Part shown: positions 1 to 11,854 of the stretch, piece after piece
Numbering within the stretch: position 1 is the stretch's first letter
How the letters are laid out: each line of letters opens with the position of its first letter
Source of the DNA: Sclerotinia nivalis
Taxonomy: Eukaryota; Ascomycota; Leotiomycetes; Helotiales; Sclerotiniaceae
Assembly: GCA_029531795.1 (NCBI GenBank)
Contig: JAPEIS010000014.1
Location: 930,001 to 994,000, forward strand
Direction of reading: 5' to 3'
Length of the DNA stretch: 64,000 nucleotides
Notes under the pieces: generated by a model
Seen by the model: only the letters and a program-made list of their open reading frames with translations
Told to the model about the DNA's origin: nothing
Database searches by the model: none
Made by a program: the position numbers and the translations under genes

Positions 1-1640
1 CCGCACCAGAAAAAAGGCGAGCTGCGAAAAAAAGAGCAGGCATCGCAGATCAATTCTGCATATACGAACAGGCAGATACCAAAAAAACTCCAATTGTATC
101 GATTGAATACAAAGCACCGCACAAGTTTCCTTTGGAAGCTATCACAGCCGGACTTAAAGGGGAGATCCGACCAGCAGAGGAAGTGATTAACAAGGAAAGC
201 GATGGTTTCGGCTTCGCAAGTAAATACTTAGTCGTTGCTGTGATTACTCAATTGTTCTCGTACATGATTGATAAGTGTATTCGGTATGGATATGTCTTTG
301 TTGGAGATGCCACAATTTTTCTCTACATTTCAGATGACCCTTCTACAGTCTATTACCATCTTTCTGTTCCCGCACAGGATTTCCAAGAAGATGATGAGAA
401 TAGGCTGCATCGGACAACTGTTGCTCAGATTTTTGCCTTTACCCTAGGCTCACTGGCTGCTGAGGCGCCTGGGCAGGCATGGAATGATGCAGCTGCAGCT
501 TTGGAGACGTGGGATATCGAACACATTAATATTCTAGACAAAATTCCTATGACGGAACGGAAAAAACAGCGCGATTCTCCGGCATTTCGCGCCGTCAGAT
601 GGAAAAACTTTGGCCGTTCGCCAATTCGAACACGATCTGGACGCCAGACGTGCAGACTTCCCGAGATTGATCGTATGCGCGATGAAGGTGACCAAAGTGA
701 TGAAGGTGATGATGGTACTCCGCCTACTCCAACTCCTAGCCAGACTCTTCAGACCAAAGGCCAGCACCAACCAGCCTCTACAGCGATGAGCAGCTCAAGC
801 AAAACGGGTGCAAGTAATGAGAATGCAGAAGGGGTGGAATCAAAACCACGAATCGAGGATAGGCCGTATTGCACGCATCAATGTTTGCTCGGTTTGGCAT
901 ATGGCGGCAGTATGGACCAGCAATGTCCTAACTTCAGAGATCATAAGAAGAAGCATATAAGCCGAGCCAGATTCCTCCGGCTTATCCGGGACCAGCTTGC
1001 TACTGATCGGGGAAGCGATGCAGACTGCAAAGCACTTTACATCAAAGGGTCAAGAGGGGCAATGTTCAAGGTTAGGCTATCCTCTCATGGGTATACCCTG
1101 GTTGCGAAAGGGATGCAAGAATACGATCGAGACCACCTTCTCCAGGAGAGCAAAGTATATGAACGACTCCGTCCTATGCAAGGTTGTCAGGTTCCTGTCT
1201 GCTTAGGCATAGTCGAGCCTAAGCTCCCGTATTACTACGACTGTGGTATCTATGTTACTCTGCTCTTCCTCAGCTGGGCAGGTCAGCCGATTTTTGATTA
1301 TCTCACCCCCAACAACGAGGTACAAATCGTCGAACAGGCGACTTCGGCTCTCAAAGCGATGCATCGACTAGAGGTGCTTCATACGGACGCCGAGCTGCGA
1401 AACATGGTATGGGACGAGCAGCGTAAAACCCTTATGCTTATTGATTTTGAGCGAGCGAAGATTCGAACAAGATTGCCCTTGGGCACTCTCACACTGAACC
1501 GGAAAAGGGACCAGCAAGGAAAGATGAAGAACACAGCAAACGATGATTTCGCCAGGGAGATAAGGATCGCGACAGGATTTATTCGATACAACATACAAGA
1601 TACCCTCCTCCGTCGAACATTGGCCGTTGGACGGGGTTAA
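1..1640 (+). CDS. Fungal protein kinase-like protein (FunK1-type), 3' part
   Basis: The frame is open from the first bases of the window (frame starting at base 3) to a TAA at 1638-1640, so the 5' end lies outside. The N-terminal part is the conserved region these fungal proteins carry before the kinase fold (SIEYKAPHK, then VAVITQLFSYMI). A basic, Ser/Thr/Pro-rich linker follows (about 600-840), then a Cys/His segment (YCTHQCLLGL ... CPNFRDH). The C-terminal lobe has the degenerate kinase catalytic loop HTDAELRNMVWD and the metal-binding LIDFERAK, in place of HRD and DFG. By family knowledge this is a protein-kinase-like family widespread in filamentous fungi, usually multicopy and of unknown substrate. 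No frameshift is visible in the part seen, and base composition is less AT-rich than the repeat block downstream. It could be a silent duplicate; activity is not shown by sequence. Confidence 0.75.
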   Translation, partial: APEKRRAAKKRAGIADQFCIYEQADTKKTPIVSIEYKAPHKFPLEAITAGLKGEIRPAEEVINKESDGFGFASKYLVVAVITQLFSYMIDKCIRYGYVFVGDATIFLYISDDPSTVYYHLSVPAQDFQEDDENRLHRTTVAQIFAFTLGSLAAEAPGQAWNDAAAALETWDIEHINILDKIPMTERKKQRDSPAFRAVRWKNFGRSPIRTRSGRQTCRLPEIDRMRDEGDQSDEGDDGTPPTPTPSQTLQTKGQHQPASTAMSSSSKTGASNENAEGVESKPRIEDRPYCTHQCLLGLAYGGSMDQQCPNFRDHKKKHISRARFLRLIRDQLATDRGSDADCKALYIKGSRGAMFKVRLSSHGYTLVAKGMQEYDRDHLLQESKVYERLRPMQGCQVPVCLGIVEPKLPYYYDCGIYVTLLFLSWAGQPIFDYLTPNNEVQIVEQATSALKAMHRLEVLHTDAELRNMVWDEQRKTLMLIDFERAKIRTRLPLGTLTLNRKRDQQGKMKNTANDDFAREIRIATGFIRYNIQDTLLRRTLAVGRG

Positions 1641-2403
1641 CCATAATGAAACAAGGCTCAGCTTCAATAACAACCAAATCGATTCTGCTACTAGGGGTCT
1701 TGGATTGATATCTTCTTGGGAGCAAGTTCACTAGTAGCGTATAACATAGTTGCTACAAGTTCTTTTAATGTAATTCCTATTTAAGGCAATTGAAGACTTA
1801 CCACTTGTTCTTTATAAGGTGGCTATAATTCAGTAATGGAACCATAAGTGACATAAAACCCTGTCTTGCGGATTCGTAGAATTAATGCCCCATCGATCTC
1901 ACCAAATTCCGATATTTTGTTTGCTTCGTAGAGCAAGGTATTTTCCCATCGGTTCAACCACCTTTCGCTTTCTTCGTTTAGTTTTCTCGATCATATATAA
2001 TGCCGGAGGAATACAAGTGTGCTGGATTTATAAGAAGGCTGTTATATATGTTAAAGAGATAACCTTAAAAGCCTCCAGTTATCGAATAAAAGAAGATTGA
2101 ATTCCACAATCTGGATATATGAAAGTGAAGCATTGAAAACCGAAAACCGAAAACCGAGAACTGAAAGTCGGATTGTATAGGTTTCAAGCAAAAGTTAAGA
2201 TCTTATAAGATGTTCTGCTAATGGATTTCTAATAATAAAATTCTGGGCAGACTCTTACGTATTACGGGAGAGGCTCTCATTCCACTCTTGTCTTGAGGAG
2301 ACGGGCAGTTTTATTGATCGCTCTAACTGTAAGATGAAGATATCTTAGTAGAGATCGTTGATATTAAACAACAGTGTCTTTGTTATATGAATAAAAAAAT
2401 ATA
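1641..2403. other. Intergenic, AT-rich, no gene seen
   Basis: No coding frame with recognisable similarity was found on either strand. A short tandem run of an aaaaccg-like unit lies near 2133-2160. The stretch separates the kinase-like gene from the WD40 end of the NLR relic. Confidence 0.5.
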
Positions 2404-3084
2404 TTAATCTATTATATAATTGAAACTAGAACTAATACCAGGGGCGGGTCTATGGTGATTTTTGCTCAAATGACCCTCGAGAGTTTGAAGGGGCTCGCCC
2501 GTTGCCGTGTTCCAGAGCCGGATCGTATTATTGTCAGAGGCTGAAGCTAGCATCTTGTCATCGGGCGAAAAGGCTACTGACTTAACCAAGTTCGAATGAC
2601 CCTCAAACGTTTGAAGGGCAGCACTCCAATTTAATTGTGTTTTTGATATTTTACAAATCTACTTTGGAATATATTCTTGAAACATTTTTCAAATAATACC
2701 CCCCTCTGAAGTAAAGAAAAGGCCTGAACAATAGATTTGAAAAGGAGCTTATTCAATTCCTATTCGATTATAAAGAATAAATCGTTTGGCGTTATAAGTA
2801 AAGGCGAAAAGTTTAGGAGCTTTCTCAACCTTGGTATTTATTAGTAGAAGTTTTTTAAAGCTATTATCACTTACCGAGATATAAGATTCTAAAAGGTTTA
2901 TTGTAGTAATACATTCTGAAATATTTCCTATCCAACTCATAGCTTCAACCCAATGTAGAAAGTGTTTTTGAAGAAATTTGTAAACTTGATAATTATCAAG
3001 AAGCACATCATTACTCTTTTGAATATGAAAACCCCAGTAACGACAAGCATATTGAACATATAGTAGCAGAGTTTAATTTATAAT
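2404..3084 (-). pseudogene. NACHT/WD40 NLR pseudogene, C-terminal segment
   Basis: This is the 3' piece of a fungal NACHT-WD40 (HET-E/NLR-like) gene read on the minus strand. Just left of the inserted retrotransposon it encodes YVQYACRYW, then KFLQKHFLHWVEAMSWIG and an AKRFI motif, the helical linker usually found between the NTPase and the WD repeats. It continues into LNWSAALQTFEGH and one WD40 unit (KSVAFSPDDKMLASASDNNT ... IRLWNTATG ... LQTLEGH). After that the similarity stops near 2455, so only one repeat and a fraction remain. In-frame stops occur in the linker and before the WD unit. The other half lies at 15884-16505, beyond a retrotransposon inserted into this gene. By family knowledge such proteins act in heterokaryon incompatibility and non-self recognition; this copy is dead. 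Confidence 0.85.
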
Positions 3085-3204
3085 TGTTGGAAGGGCCATC
3101 AAGCATATATTATTGTATGTGTAACTAATATTCTATGGTATAGCTTGAAGAGATATATGTGCTAGTGCGGAAGTTAATACTAGTGAGCATCACATATTCT
3201 AACA
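3085..3204 (-). repeat. 3' LTR of copia-A
   Basis: 120 bp, starts TGTTGGAAGG and ends TTCTAACA; aligned without gaps to 15764-15883. The outside flank is ATAAT at 3080-3084. Confidence 0.93.
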
Positions 3205-4980
3205 TCCCCTTTATAATCAGAAACCATAATTATTAAAGAACTATGTGAAATGTATGATAAAGTCTCGTTAACTCCCGTAGCAACATCCTAGTCTTTAGCT
3301 ATAATCGCATTGCCTAGTCTCCCTATAGAAGTTCAACAATCTATAATTCTAAGTTTATATTACGGTACAAGAGTACTCCCAACTATTCTATATCAATATC
3401 AAACCCTAAACCAATGCAATGTATACAAAAGCTGAGGTATATGAATTGTTTGGTAAGAATATCTGTTGTTTGATTAATTTCTGCAATTTATAAAACTCTA
3501 AGTTTATTTGTATCAATTATATCATCTTTAATATAATACCATCTAATATTAATATACTTTGCCTTACTATGAAACTTATTTTCCTTAATTCAATCTATAT
3601 TACTTTTATTATTGTAATATAATATTGGAATAAATAATTCGATCGAGGATTTTTCCCTTAGATCCTGAACTAGCTTTTCTATCTATGCTAATTCTTTAGA
3701 TTCTTCATTTGCGGTGATAATCTTTATCTTCATTGTACTTTGAGAAATAGATTTCTGTTTTGTAAACGATTAGACTATTACTTCTCTGTATTTTATAATT
3801 ACAATACCTTGAATTGATTTATTTCGTTGTTCAGAACTCTATGTAGAATCTATGAAAGCATTGTATTTGGAAGGTAGTTATCGTAATCGTCCTGAGTATA
3901 CTAAGCCAATATCGATCGTATTTACAAGATATTGAAATAGATGCTTTGTATAAACAAAATGTTGTTCTCTAGGTGATTGTATAACTCTAACTAATTATTT
4001 TATAGCAAAAGAGATATCGGATCGATTGCAATTTGTTAGGTATATCATTGAATCTACGATTTGCAGATATAAATTCTTATTGTCTTTTTTGAATAATTCT
4101 TTTATTTTTGTTGTATAAATAATTATTCCTAAAGGAAATGGTAGATTTTTCTTTATAGAGTTATCGATTTGAAATTGTTGGAGGATTTTTTTTGTGTAAT
4201 TTGAATTATGAATTTTGAGGGTTCGTTTTGCTTTATTTCGTTCGATCTAAAGTTCTAGAAACACTTGAATAAGCCTTAAATCCTTGCATTTTTATTGTTT
4301 ACCAATCCTTTTCTTGATTTTGTCGATATCTATTCGTTTCCCGACAATTAGTATATCGTCGATGTACAGGAGAATAGAAACGCTTTTGCTAATGAATAGA
4401 TTTGGATCTGCGGAGGAAGTTGATAAACCTAATTCTTTAAAGAACTTCTTAATTGTTAATCACCAAATTCTCGGGGTTTGTTTAAGACTATAAAGTGACT
4501 TTTTGAACTTGAGGAAAACTTTAGCTCCTTGAAGATTTTTCTGAAGCATTTCTTTGATTTCAGGGAACACTTCTTCAAAGAATTGTGGAATTTCTATTAG
4601 TATTTTTGCATTTGTTAATTTCTTATTAAAAAAAGCAATATCTATATTTATATTATTTATTTCTAGATCTTCAAATACAGCTTTAACGAATAGAATTCTT
4701 AATATAGAATATCTTCCGATTTCTGTAAATGTCTTTTTGAAATCAATACCTTCCTTCTGTAGATATCCTTTTACAACAAATCTAACCTTTCGTTTAGTTA
4801 TCTTGTTGAATTAATTCATTTTGTTCTACAGAACTTATTTGAAAATCATCAATTTCTTGCTTCCCGGTATTTTCTTTTGTATAATCTCGAATATACCGTT
4901 CTCCCAAAAACTAATCAATTCAGATCTAATAGCTTTTAATCATTGTTTACTGTCTTTTCGCATAGCCTCCTCAAGTTCTA
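3205..4980 (-). pseudogene. copia-A reverse transcriptase and RNase H remnant
   Basis: On the minus strand the sequence encodes recognisable Ty1/copia RT motifs: VRFVVKGYLQKEGIDFKKTF near 4790-4730, the polymerase motif LYIDDILIVG near 4340-4375, and the closing DILTKQ motif of RNase H near 3440-3470. Many in-frame stops (TAA and TGA replacing Gln, Trp or Arg codons) break it into short frames. The polymerase and RNase H domains complete the copia order and lie next to the 3' LTR. The element cannot be autonomous. The stretch 3205-3420 is the non-coding tail before the LTR. Confidence 0.85.
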
Positions 4981-5062
4981 TTACCTTAAGAAGTACTACT
5001 GGACTACCGATTTGAACAAAATTTTCAGTATCAATAATAACAACTTTCAAAGTTTTTATTTG

Positions 5063-5723
5063 TTATACAATTTGATCACTAAAAATCTTTCTCAAACAGC
5101 ATTTATAGATAATATTCAATAAACTTCTAACTGTATTGGTATCTACTTGTAGAATCTCCTTTTGTATTGAAAATCTTCCTTTTTTCTTTTGTTGAAGCCC
5201 TTCCACTGTAGATGATGGATCTCTCTTTTTAGCTTTTGAAGCTCTCTTATTTGTACCAAATTTTGAAATTGCCTTATCTATATCAGATCTTAGGGTTGCT
5301 TTATTTATACTAAACTTTGAAATTGCTTTATCTGTATCAGACTTTAAGATTGCTTTGTTTATATCAGATTTTGATTCAATTAAAGTTTCTTTAAATAGAA
5401 AACTATATTCATTGAAGTTAACATTTACAATTCTTATTATCTTTTTGAAAAGAAGATTAAATAAAAGATAAATATGATATTTATTTATTTCAATGAATAC
5501 AAAGTCTTTTTTTAATATTTGTAATTCAAACTTTTTTGTTAGTTTTCCTGGATGTTGAAAATTGAGAGCGAATGCTTTATAATTAAACATTTATAGATTC
5601 GAAAAATCCGGTAATTTGTTATAGTATACTTCGAAAGGAGTTATTGTTGTAGATAAAAGTCCTGATTTCCTGAATAGTAGAGTTTTCGTTGGAGTTTTGT
5701 TGTATAATCAAATAGTATAATGA
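5063..5723 (-). pseudogene. copia-A integrase C-terminal remnant
   Basis: The minus strand encodes WLYNKTPTKTLL (with one stop in place of the Trp), then TPFEVYYNKLPDFSNL, MFNYKAFALNFQHPGKLTKK and KIIRIVNVNFNEY. These match the end of the copia integrase (the motifs around NRTP, TPYEAW and the GCxAY segment) and the following spacer. The rest, down to 5063, is a Lys/Ser-rich spacer with imperfect SDINKA-type repeats (about 5260-5390). The integrase core that should precede is not on the right side of the break (14049), so about 200 residues were lost or rendered unrecognisable. Confidence 0.75.
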
Positions 5724-6316
5724 TATTACGATCACGGATCTTATAGTAATTGATCGTATGAATACACATTATGATTTGATCGAATTAGTATGAGATTAAG
5801 GTGATTGTAGTATGTGTATATGTAATATTTTTCGTTCGAGGCTTGGTGCGAAGCATTAGCCTCAAATTCCCATGTGGAACAAAGGACGCCAGGGGAGGAA
5901 GGCCCCTGGGTTTTTGAATTAGCTATATAAAAACCCTTTTCAGAGAAAAATACTAACTTGGTGGGTGTATTATATACTTCAATAGGGTTTACATGATTAC
6001 TGTTGCGTATTGAATTAATCTCTCAAGCGAATATATTAGTTGCTCTCTTTAATACAATAGATTGTTTCTAATCTATATGATCTCTTTCTTCTAATCTATA
6101 TCCTCTATAATATAATCAAGTATTCTAATCGTTTTCCCTTTTATCCCTTATAACAATCCATCTCTATACAAAACTTTGTAATCAATTGTAATCCAGAAAT
6201 ATCCTTAAGTTTACTTCTACAAATTAAAGTTTACTTAAGTATCGTTGTCCTTTTATTCCTTTTGCTCTTTTGTAGTTTCCTACTATTTACCTCTATTACA
6301 AATCGAGATTGTAATA
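5724..6316. mobile_element. LTR-like segment nested in copia-A
   Basis: The segment starts TATTACGATCACG, one G-to-A change away from the TGTTACGATCACG terminus of the copia-B LTR, and ends near 6316 with GATTGTAATA, which reads as a mutated GATCGTAACA. Inside are a GC-richer patch (about 5840-5910) and a TATA-like GCTATATAAAAACC near 5930, as in a U3/R region. No second copy was found in the window, so the extent is tentative. The following 400 bases hold no clear coding motif. Confidence 0.4.
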
Positions 6317-6718
6317 AACTTCAGATTCGAGTCGTTCAGGACGCCGAAGAAGATCAGTTCCCAAGTTGGGGTTATTATTTTCTTTCGATATGAAAATCTT
6401 GTAAGGTATTTCAGAGGAGTTAATCGTCTATATCGATAGTCATACGGAGTATCAAGTCGTATGTCTAGTTAGAATAAATGATGGCTTTGTTGTTAATTGT
6501 CATTATCGCAGTATGGTCCTCTGTTCTGATCGTTATTGGTCAGTGAAGTGAAATGAAAAATTTTCGTCCTTATGAAAAACCCCAATTCTCAATCCAATCC
6601 AACCCTTCCAGCTCTGCTATGCGTTCTCTTGTCAGCTTAGATGAATACCAAAAGCATTACCAGTTCGTAGCCAGCACTGCGTATAGGTAAGAGATCCGTC
6701 TTCGCTAGCCTAGGTAAT

Positions 6719-7111
6719 TGTAGGAACAAACAAGTACAGACTATATTAGTATTAGATCATGTAATAGAGTATTGGAACTTCGAAGGCTTTCAATGCTCCT
6801 AGAGCATTGGAGCTTCGAAGGCTCCTAACGCTTCTGGAGCATTGGAGCTTTGAAGGCTCCCGACGCTTCTAGAGCATTGGAGCTTCGAGGGCTTTTAGGG
6901 CTCCCAAATACGAAGATCTATATAAGCAGGATGGATTCCTTTATTTGTAGAGCTTTGTGTTCAAGAATAATCATTAGTTTAAATATTATAATTATTATAT
7001 AATACAATTGTTATATCTTTATTTTTATCAAGTCCCTATTTGATCTTTAGTAGAAATCATTATAATCTTTTTATAAATCCCTTGATCATTTCTTAATGAT
7101 AAAGGATTGTA
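6719..7111 (+). repeat. Probable 5' LTR of gypsy-1
   Basis: Upstream of gag lie four 35-bp tandem repeats, then a TATA box (ctatataagcagg, about 6917-6929), an R/U5-like AT-rich zone, and GATTGTA followed by TGGTATAATACT, resembling a mutated TGGTATCA primer-binding site. The 3' LTR is lost, so both boundaries are estimates. Confidence 0.45.
6767..6897. repeat. 35-bp tandem repeat, about 3.7 copies
   Basis: Units start at 6767, 6802, 6837 and 6872, each beginning GAG(C/T)ATTGGA(G/A)CTT. They lie in the U3-like zone before the TATA box of gypsy-1 and could act as enhancer repeats of the element. Confidence 0.9.
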
Positions 7112-7199
7112 GTGGTATAATACTTTGAGTATTCTTATTAACTCAAATACCGATTTGATATGTTTCATTTCGTTATATCTTTGCAAGATTTTATTATTA

Positions 7200-8800
7200 A
7201 TACTTTCTCGAACAATAACAACAATAATGGCGATATCGAGTTACTAGATACCGATTCTGTTTCAGTATAGATTACGGAAACTTTACGAGTAGCAATGCTC
7301 GATAAGTATTATGGCAATCGAAGGGAATTCGAAACCTTTTTATTCCAAAACGAAATATACTTCAAATTCAATATTGTTAAATTTGTGATTCCCGATAATT
7401 ATAGTTTATATGCTTCTTTTTACCTTTGTAGAGAAATAGCCAAATGGATTCAATTTTATCTCAAAGATTACTTTATTAAGTCTAGAGATCATTATATGAC
7501 AGTCACACAAATCATTTTCGAAAGCTTTGCAGGATTCAAGAAAGAAATCGGACGAGTATTTGAGGATATCGACGAGGTTAAGACAACCGAACGAAACCTA
7601 TTCGCTTTGAAACAAACTGAGGCAGCGATCAATTATGCTATGGAATTCAGACGATATGTTAATCAAACTGGATGAGATCAGTAGGCTTTGCTAAGCTATT
7701 TTTATTGCAGTTTTAAGGATTATGTAAAATTGGAATTTGTAAGGGGTATTGAGTCTACGAATATTAACGAAATGATAGAACTTGTAATTAAAATCGATAA
7801 TCGGTTTTACGAATATTAGTAAGATAAGAGGTTCCAAAATTATTCGGATCAGAATTACAAGCGAAACGAAAGAAAACGATGACAAGTTAAGAATAAAAGC
7901 TATAAAGATCCGATAAAGCTGGATACTATTATTCAAGGAAAGTTATTCAAGGAAGAAATAAATAGGTATAGAAATGAGAAGTTATGTTTCGAATATGGAC
8001 AATCAGGATATAGAGCTGCAATTCATCGTTAAAAGAAACAAGGAAACTTTAATCGGAATAAGAAATCTTGAAAGGGCAAGAAGCAATTCAATGTGATATT
8101 CGTATTTCAGTTATGTATTCTAAGTTGTATAGATTTAGGTTTTAAAGAATAATTGGAGGATAATCAATTCGAAGAATCAGAAGATTCAAAAGAAGAATCA
8201 ATTTTATAGATCAATCGAAAGCTAAGTTCAAGGGAACTTTGGACTATATAGTATATCGACGAATGGAATCGTCGAATTTGGAGATTTGGAGAAACAAATA
8301 AAGGAACTTATAACGACGATCTAAATGTAAAAGATATTGTAAAAGGAGAAACTTATAAGACAAGAATCATCGATAAATATAGAATCTTATAATATAGAGT
8401 TATAATCAATTTCTTCTTTATTGAAAGAACTTTATATCATTATATGAAAATACCTGAACTAGAAGAAATATAGAAAGTTATTTATTCCTATCACAATATT
8501 AATCATCCTATATACAAGATATATTTAGTACGATAAATAAGGGATGAGTATTTGGTGCAAATCCAAATCATACAATCTCTACAAGCAATAGAACATTTTC
8601 TCTGAGTTATATAAAAATTACCTCTAACCATCAAATGGAAAAACATATTCGACGACAAGATTTCCGTTGATCAAGTAATTACAAACGATGAAGAAGAAGA
8701 TAGTTGAAATGTTTCTTTATCTGGTTAATTAAATTGCTTAATTGATCAAATTGACCAAATTGATCGAATTGATCAAATTGATCAAGTTGACCAAAACAAT
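7200..8800 (+). pseudogene. gypsy-1 gag remnant
   Basis: The best-preserved piece is 7295-7675, with REFETFLFQNEIYFKFN, AKWIQFYLKDY, FAGFKKEIGRVFEDIDE and the NLFALKQTEAAINYAMEF segment, a typical fungal gypsy gag. Near 7985-8025 a Zn-knuckle relic reads LCFEYGQSGYRAAIH, with the second Cys changed to Tyr. Near 8730-8815 a 9-bp repeat (ttgatcaaa-like) encodes a short run of IDQ units. Several stops follow 7675. Confidence 0.75.
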
Positions 8801-8803
8801 CGA

Positions 8804-9200
8804 ATGGATCAAAATAGGCAATTAAACGCTACAGGACATAGCGGACAGATCAATTTGATGGTTATGATCAATGGGCACCGGCTCAAAGCTATGATAGACT
8901 CTGGAACAACTGGAAATTTTATCGCACAAGAAGTTGCGCAAGAAGCTGGTATAAGGTTCCAAACGAAGAAATATTTATATGTATTGCAATTAGTAGATGG
9001 ACAACTAATTGATGCTGAAAATAGGATGATACGAATGGAGATCAAGCCAATCGAAATGCAGATAGGTGAACATCACGAGTTTATATAGTTTAATGTGATT
9101 CCACTAAGGAATCACCAGGTCATATTGAGTATGCTATGGTTGATACAGTATAATCCCAATATTAATTGGAATCGAAGAACTTTGACACTCGATTAATACG
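8804..9200 (+). pseudogene. gypsy-1 protease remnant
   Basis: The frame carries the retropepsin motif AMIDSGTTGNFI (about 8888-8925), with the catalytic Asp-Ser-Gly still present, then VILSMLWLIQYNPNINW, the closing motif of gypsy proteases. One stop separates the two (about 9087). Confidence 0.8.
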
Positions 9201-9256
9201 ATTGCGATCATTGAGATACACACAAATCTACAAAACTGAACACACGCTTTAGAGAG

Positions 9257-10720
9257 TTGAAAACGAACAATCCTATCGATATAAAATACCAAGCCCAGAA
9301 TCCTTCATTAACAGATATACTAATGGAATATAGAAAATATATAAAACTTTTCGAAGAACAAAAGGACTACGAAGCTTTATCAAAACACAAACCGTGGGAT
9401 CACGAAATAATACTAACGAAAGAAAAGATGCCTCCATTTGAGTTTATTTATCAAATATCGAAAGAAGATTTGAAAACACTCAAAGAATACATTAACAACA
9501 ATTTAAAAAAAGAATAGATTAGAAAATCCACCTCACAAACAGCTAGCCCTGTATTATACATATCTAAAAAAGATAAAACCAAGAAACTATATATAGATTA
9601 CCACAAACTCAACGATATGATAATCAAGGATCGATATCCATTTTCATTAATTACAGAATTGAAAAATCGATTAGGAAAAGCCAAAATCTTCTCCAAGTTT
9701 GATTTACGAAACAGCTTCCATCTAATCAGAATAAAGAAAGGTGAAGAATGAAAAACAGTATTCAGAATTCGATATAGACTATATAAGTATCAGATTATAT
9801 CATTTGGGTTAATCAATGTATCAGCAATGTATATACATTTGGTAAACAATGTATTGAGAAAGTATCTCGATATTTGTTGTATTTATTATTTGGACGATAT
9901 ATTGGTTTATTCGAAGACTCTAGGATAATATATTCAAGATATCAGCAATATTTTAGTATACTTGGAAGAAGCAGATCTTCAGTGCAAATCCAGCAAATAT
10001 GTATTCTATATTACAAAGACAGAGTTTTTAAACTATACAATCTTTCCAGAAAGATTCAAGATAAGTTCAAACAAATTATAAATTATTCAAAAATGGAATC
10101 AATCTACAAGTGTTAAAGAAGTACAATCCTTCTTAGGATTTACTAACTTCTATTACAGATTCATTAAAGATTATTCGAAAATAGCAACTCCGATATTCGA
10201 AATAACTAAGAAGAATCAGAGAGAATTCCAATAAACGAAAAAGGCATAAAAAGCTTTTGAACTATTCAAACAAATTTTCATGAAAGAATCGATACTTTTA
10301 TTGTTCGATCCGGAACTACCAATTGAAGTCGAGATCGATTCTTCGGATTACGTTTTGGGGGTAGTATTAAACTAGCCAGAAGCGAATAAGAAATAACAAT
10401 CAATAATCTACTATTCCCGAAAATTATTGCTAACAGAATTGAATTATGAGATTTACGATAAGAAGCTGTTAATTATAATCGAAACATTTAAAGAATGAAG
10501 AGTCTATTTGAAAGAATCGAAATATACAGTGTAGGTATATACCAATCATAAAAACCTAGTTTACTTCATTACAACGAAGGAATTAAACAGACAGTAGATC
10601 AGATAATCCGAAACCATGGTTGCCTACAATTTTCGCATTTCATATATCAAAGAAACAGAAAACATTAGAATCGATACTCTTAATAGAAAATCGGAATATT
10701 TATAAAATAAAATATACGAA
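9257..10720 (+). pseudogene. gypsy-1 reverse transcriptase and RNase H remnant
   Basis: Motifs in order are HKPWDHEI with KMPPFEFIYQIS, then DYHKLNDMIIKDRYPF, KFDLRNSFHLIRI, the polymerase box YYLDDILVYSK (about 9880-9915), FLGFTNFYYRFIKDYSKIA and the RNase H segment IEVEIDSSDYVLG. The domain order and the YLDD box are clear. Numerous stops (for example after NNNLKKE near 9517 and in the RNase H part) prevent translation. Confidence 0.82.
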
Positions 10721-10819
10721 ATATATACGATCTTAAAAGAAGAAGATAATATATTAATATATAACAAACCACAATTTACTATTTCCTTTAAAATTGATTA
10801 CAGTACAATCAAAAAGTAA

Positions 10820-11854
10820 TTGAAAGCAGAATATGAACAAGATACTATTACAAAACGAATCCTTAAGAATACAGACAATTTGGAAAAGGAATTCAATATC
10901 GATGAAAGGTTCATATACTTCCACAACAAATTATATATACCTTCTAGATTAGCTGAAAGATATATTCGAGAACAATACGAGTTTCCAGCTCATAGACATC
11001 AAGAAGTAATTAAAACCTTTGCTAGAATCAGAAAGGAAGTTTATTTTCCAAAAATAAGGATTACAATTGAGAAAGTAATTGGGAACTGCAATACTTATAT
11101 ACAAAACAAAGCTGTTAGGCATACTTCATATAATCAATTCAAGACCCTTGAATTATCTATTCAATCTTGAAAATCTATTGTATAAGATTTTGTAATAAAA
11201 CTATTTATATTCAAAGAACCAATTATATTAAAAAAATACGATTCCATTCTAATAATAATAGATAGATTAACGAAATTCACTTATATAATATTATTCTGTG
11301 AGAAATGGATGGCAGATAATCTAACTTATGTATTCCTACAAAACATAATCAGTATATATAGTATACCAAAGGAAATAATTTCAGATAAAGATAAACTTTT
11401 TATATCAAAATTCTGGATTACTCTTATAATATTGCTTGGAATCAAATACAAACTATCTATTATATTTCATCTTTAAATAGATAACCAAATAGAACGTCTA
11501 AATCAGATAATGAAAGCTTATCTATACTACTACATCAATTATAAACAAAACAACTAAATTGAACTACTACCCTTAATTCAATTCGTATACAATACATCAG
11601 AAACAAAAATAACAAAAATAACACCAATATACATTAACTATAAATATACTTTATTAATCTATTATTCACTACTTCTATAAACAACGAATATCGACAAAGC
11701 TATAAAAGATATATCGGAAATCAAGGAACTATACGAACAACTCTTATTAGATCTACAATTCATAACCTTGAAAACAACTATATATTACAACAAATCACAG
11801 AGTATAAGATTTACTCTTAAAAAAGAGAATAAAGTTTATTTGATTCAAAGAAAT
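10820..11854 (+). pseudogene. gypsy-1 integrase remnant
   Basis: The zinc-binding HHCC module is partly visible (HRHQEVIKTFARI ... VIGNCNTYIQNK, about 10995-11120). The core follows from about 11240 (IIDRLTKFTYIILF), with further pieces (ISDKDKLFISKFW) towards 11480, and a post-core segment ends ENKVYLIQRN at 11854. The expected second Cys of HHCC reads Tyr. The frame is stop-ridden and cut by the next LTR. Confidence 0.78.

Larger units (their letters stand above)
6719..11854 (+). mobile_element. Ty3/gypsy retrotransposon (gypsy-1), 3' end lost, RIP-degraded
   Basis: A plus-strand gypsy order is visible: a 5' LTR-like zone (about 6719-7111), a possible primer-binding site TGGTATAATAC just after it, gag (from about 7200), a zinc-knuckle relic, protease, reverse transcriptase, RNase H and integrase. 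It stops abruptly at 11854, in the segment after the integrase (ENKVYLIQRN), where the copia-B LTR begins, so the 3' LTR is missing. Coding frames are broken by many TAA/TGA/TAG stops and the sequence is strongly AT-rich. Confidence 0.82.
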
